Positions 62,852-64,000 of a DNA stretch of 64,000 bases are shown here, one piece after another. The stretch lies in NCBI RefSeq assembly GCF_029360705.1, contig NZ_JARKMX010000008.1:803809-867808 (forward strand). Direction: 5' to 3'. Under the pieces are notes generated by a model. That model made no database searches and had not been told where the DNA came from. It saw nothing but the letters and a program-made list of their open reading frames with translations. The stretch is from Paraflavitalea pollutisoli. GTDB lineage: Bacteria > Bacteroidota > Bacteroidia > Chitinophagales > Chitinophagaceae. The translations under genes and the position numbers were made by a program. The stretch's first letter is position 1. Each line of letters opens with the position of its first letter.

Positions 62852-63859
62852 ATGGAGTCAGTCAATATCAAGAAACTAGCCCAGTTGCTAAACCTGTCCA
62901 TTGCCACCGTATCCAAGGCCCTGCGCGATAGCTACGACATCAGCAAGGAAACCAAGGAAAAGGTCGTGGCACTCGCCAATGAACTCAACTATCAGCCCAA
63001 CCCACACGCCAGCAGCCTGCGCAAGCACAAAAGCAAAACCATCGCCGTCATCATACCGGAGATCGCCAACAACTATTTCACCCTCGCCATCAATGGCATC
63101 GAAAGCATCGCCCAGGAAAAAGGCTACCACGTGCTGATCTATCTGACCCATGAAGACTATAACCGCGAACTCGCCTTTGCCCGCGAACTGCTTAATGGCC
63201 GGGTAGATGGTGCCCTCATCTCTGTATCCAGCACCACCACTGATCATGCGCATTTCAAAAACCTGCGCGATCGAGGCCTCCCCATCGTATTCTTTGATCG
63301 CGTCTGCGAAGACATCGATACCCTCAAAGTAACCACCGATGACTTTGAGGCCAGCTACCTTGCCACCAAACACCTCATTGAGCAAGGGTGCAAAAAGATC
63401 GTACACCTCGCTATTTCCAGCAAGGTGTCCATTGGTAATAAAAGGATGCAGGGATACCTCCAGGCCATGAAAGACCATCAATTGACTACCGACAACCTGG
63501 TGGTAGAATGCACCAATACCGATGAACTGGATATTTCGTTGATAGAAACGGTATTTCGCCAGGAAAAACCCGATGGCGTTTTTGCAGCAGTAGAACGGTA
63601 TGCCATGGCGGCTTATGAAGTATGTGCGAAACTGCAATTGCGCATTCCGCAAGACGTGAAAGTGATCAGTTTTTCGAACCTCCGGATCGCCAACCACCTC
63701 AATCCCTCGCTCAGCACCATCACCCAACCCGCCTTCGATATCGGCAAAGAGGCGGCCCATCGCCTGCTCAACAACCTCGAGAAAAAGAATGCCCCCCTCG
63801 ATAATGAAAACATCGTCTTCAAATCATCCCTGATCCAACGCACCTCTACCAGTTCGTAA
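62852..63859 (+). CDS. LacI-family transcriptional regulator
   Basis: The 335-aa protein has the N-terminal LacI headpiece (VNIKKLAQLLNLSIATVSKA, then LRDSYDISKETKEKVVALAN) with a hinge helix HASSLRKHKSK. A periplasmic-binding-protein-like sensor follows: TIAVIIPEIANNYFTLAING at about residues 62-81, VDGALISVSS near 120, GLPIVFFDRV near 150, and the C-terminal PSLSTITQPAFDIGKEAAHR. Length and motifs are complete. Most family members sense a sugar. No sugar-use gene is next to it; the following gene is outside the window, beyond a repeat array. Confidence 0.95.
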   Translation: MESVNIKKLAQLLNLSIATVSKALRDSYDISKETKEKVVALANELNYQPNPHASSLRKHKSKTIAVIIPEIANNYFTLAINGIESIAQEKGYHVLIYLTHEDYNRELAFARELLNGRVDGALISVSSTTTDHAHFKNLRDRGLPIVFFDRVCEDIDTLKVTTDDFEASYLATKHLIEQGCKKIVHLAISSKVSIGNKRMQGYLQAMKDHQLTTDNLVVECTNTDELDISLIETVFRQEKPDGVFAAVERYAMAAYEVCAKLQLRIPQDVKVISFSNLRIANHLNPSLSTITQPAFDIGKEAAHRLLNNLEKKNAPLDNENIVFKSSLIQRTSTSS

Positions 63860-63896
63860 ACCCTGAAAGGTGATCAGTTTTTACTCGTTGCCTATA

Positions 63897-64000
63897 TGCC
63901 TTTCATTGCCTTTCCTCCGTTGCCTAGGTGCCTCTGTGCCTTGTTGCCTTTCTTCCATTGCCTCGTTGCCTTTCATTGCCTTTCCTCCGTTGCCTAGGTG
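63897..64000. repeat. TTGCCT-rich tandem repeat running into the right edge
   Basis: A 34-bp unit (TGCCTTTCATTGCCTTTCCT and the 14 bases after it) occurs identically at 63897-63930 and 63967-64000, a 70-bp period. The bases between are related (CTTGTTGCCTTTCTTCCATT). The whole region is built on TTGCCT and TGCCTTTC words and continues past the window. Confidence 0.85.

Noticed and set aside
1..64000. tRNA, rRNA or intact insertion sequence
   Set aside because: No cloverleaf, rRNA-like segment or transposase frame was seen on either strand. Small or diverged ones could be missed without a search.

Overview
The window looks like a chromosome segment from a Bacteroidota bacterium, most likely family Chitinophagaceae (Chitinophaga/Niastella-like). 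The evidence is two SusC/SusD nutrient-uptake loci, a FecR-type anti-sigma factor with a Bacteroidota-type C-terminal domain, a type IX secretion sorting tail, giant Rhs/YD proteins of the Bacteroidota style, and weak use of Shine-Dalgarno sites. No rRNA, tRNA, CRISPR array or intact insertion sequence was seen.

Layout. 1-5002: small regulators (Lrp/AsnC cut by the left edge, a short XRE protein, an AraC protein), a Tat-exported phosphocholine-type phospholipase C and an SRPBCC/AHSA1 protein. 5128-11964: a 2278-residue IPT/FG-GAP surface protein with a T9SS tail, ended by a bidirectional terminator. 12077-19251 (minus): a SusC - SusD-like - Ig-like - lipid-binding lipoprotein operon, followed after a terminator by an ECF sigma factor that overlaps a four-helix membrane protein. 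19716-22346 (minus): a two-subunit, Tat-exported molybdenum hydroxylase of the isoquinoline-oxidoreductase type. 22617-25622: an M48 metalloprotease and an unrecognised secreted protein. 25851-34630 (plus): ECF sigma, FecR anti-sigma, SusC with an STN signalling domain, SusD and a TlpA-like thioredoxin protein, a complete trans-envelope signalling and uptake locus.

34726-60637 (minus) is the most unusual part. Read in transcription order it holds a coiled-coil plus beta-barrel outer-membrane protein (773 aa), an Ig/FN3-like envelope protein, a 2557-aa SpvB/TcB-like protein with a PA14 domain, a small secreted protein, a 3855-aa Rhs-core protein, and a small secreted orphan. After these come a decayed gene, a small membrane protein and an intact paralogue of the decayed gene. 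The Rhs protein has a Sec signal, a roughly 2-kb A-B-A'-B' carbohydrate-binding-like insertion inside its core, and an AT-rich C-terminal tip with a Cys/His pattern like CHAP or NlpC/P60 peptidases. I read this as a polymorphic-toxin-like system in which the shell is split over two giant proteins, the OM barrel is the candidate exporter or anchor, and the orphan downstream is the candidate immunity protein. The component calls rest on sequence. The joint function is inference.

60698-64000: a possible Cys-rich small protein, a DUF3592-like membrane protein, a basic orphan of a Bacteroidota-specific type, a LacI regulator, and a TTGCCT-rich tandem repeat that runs into the right edge.
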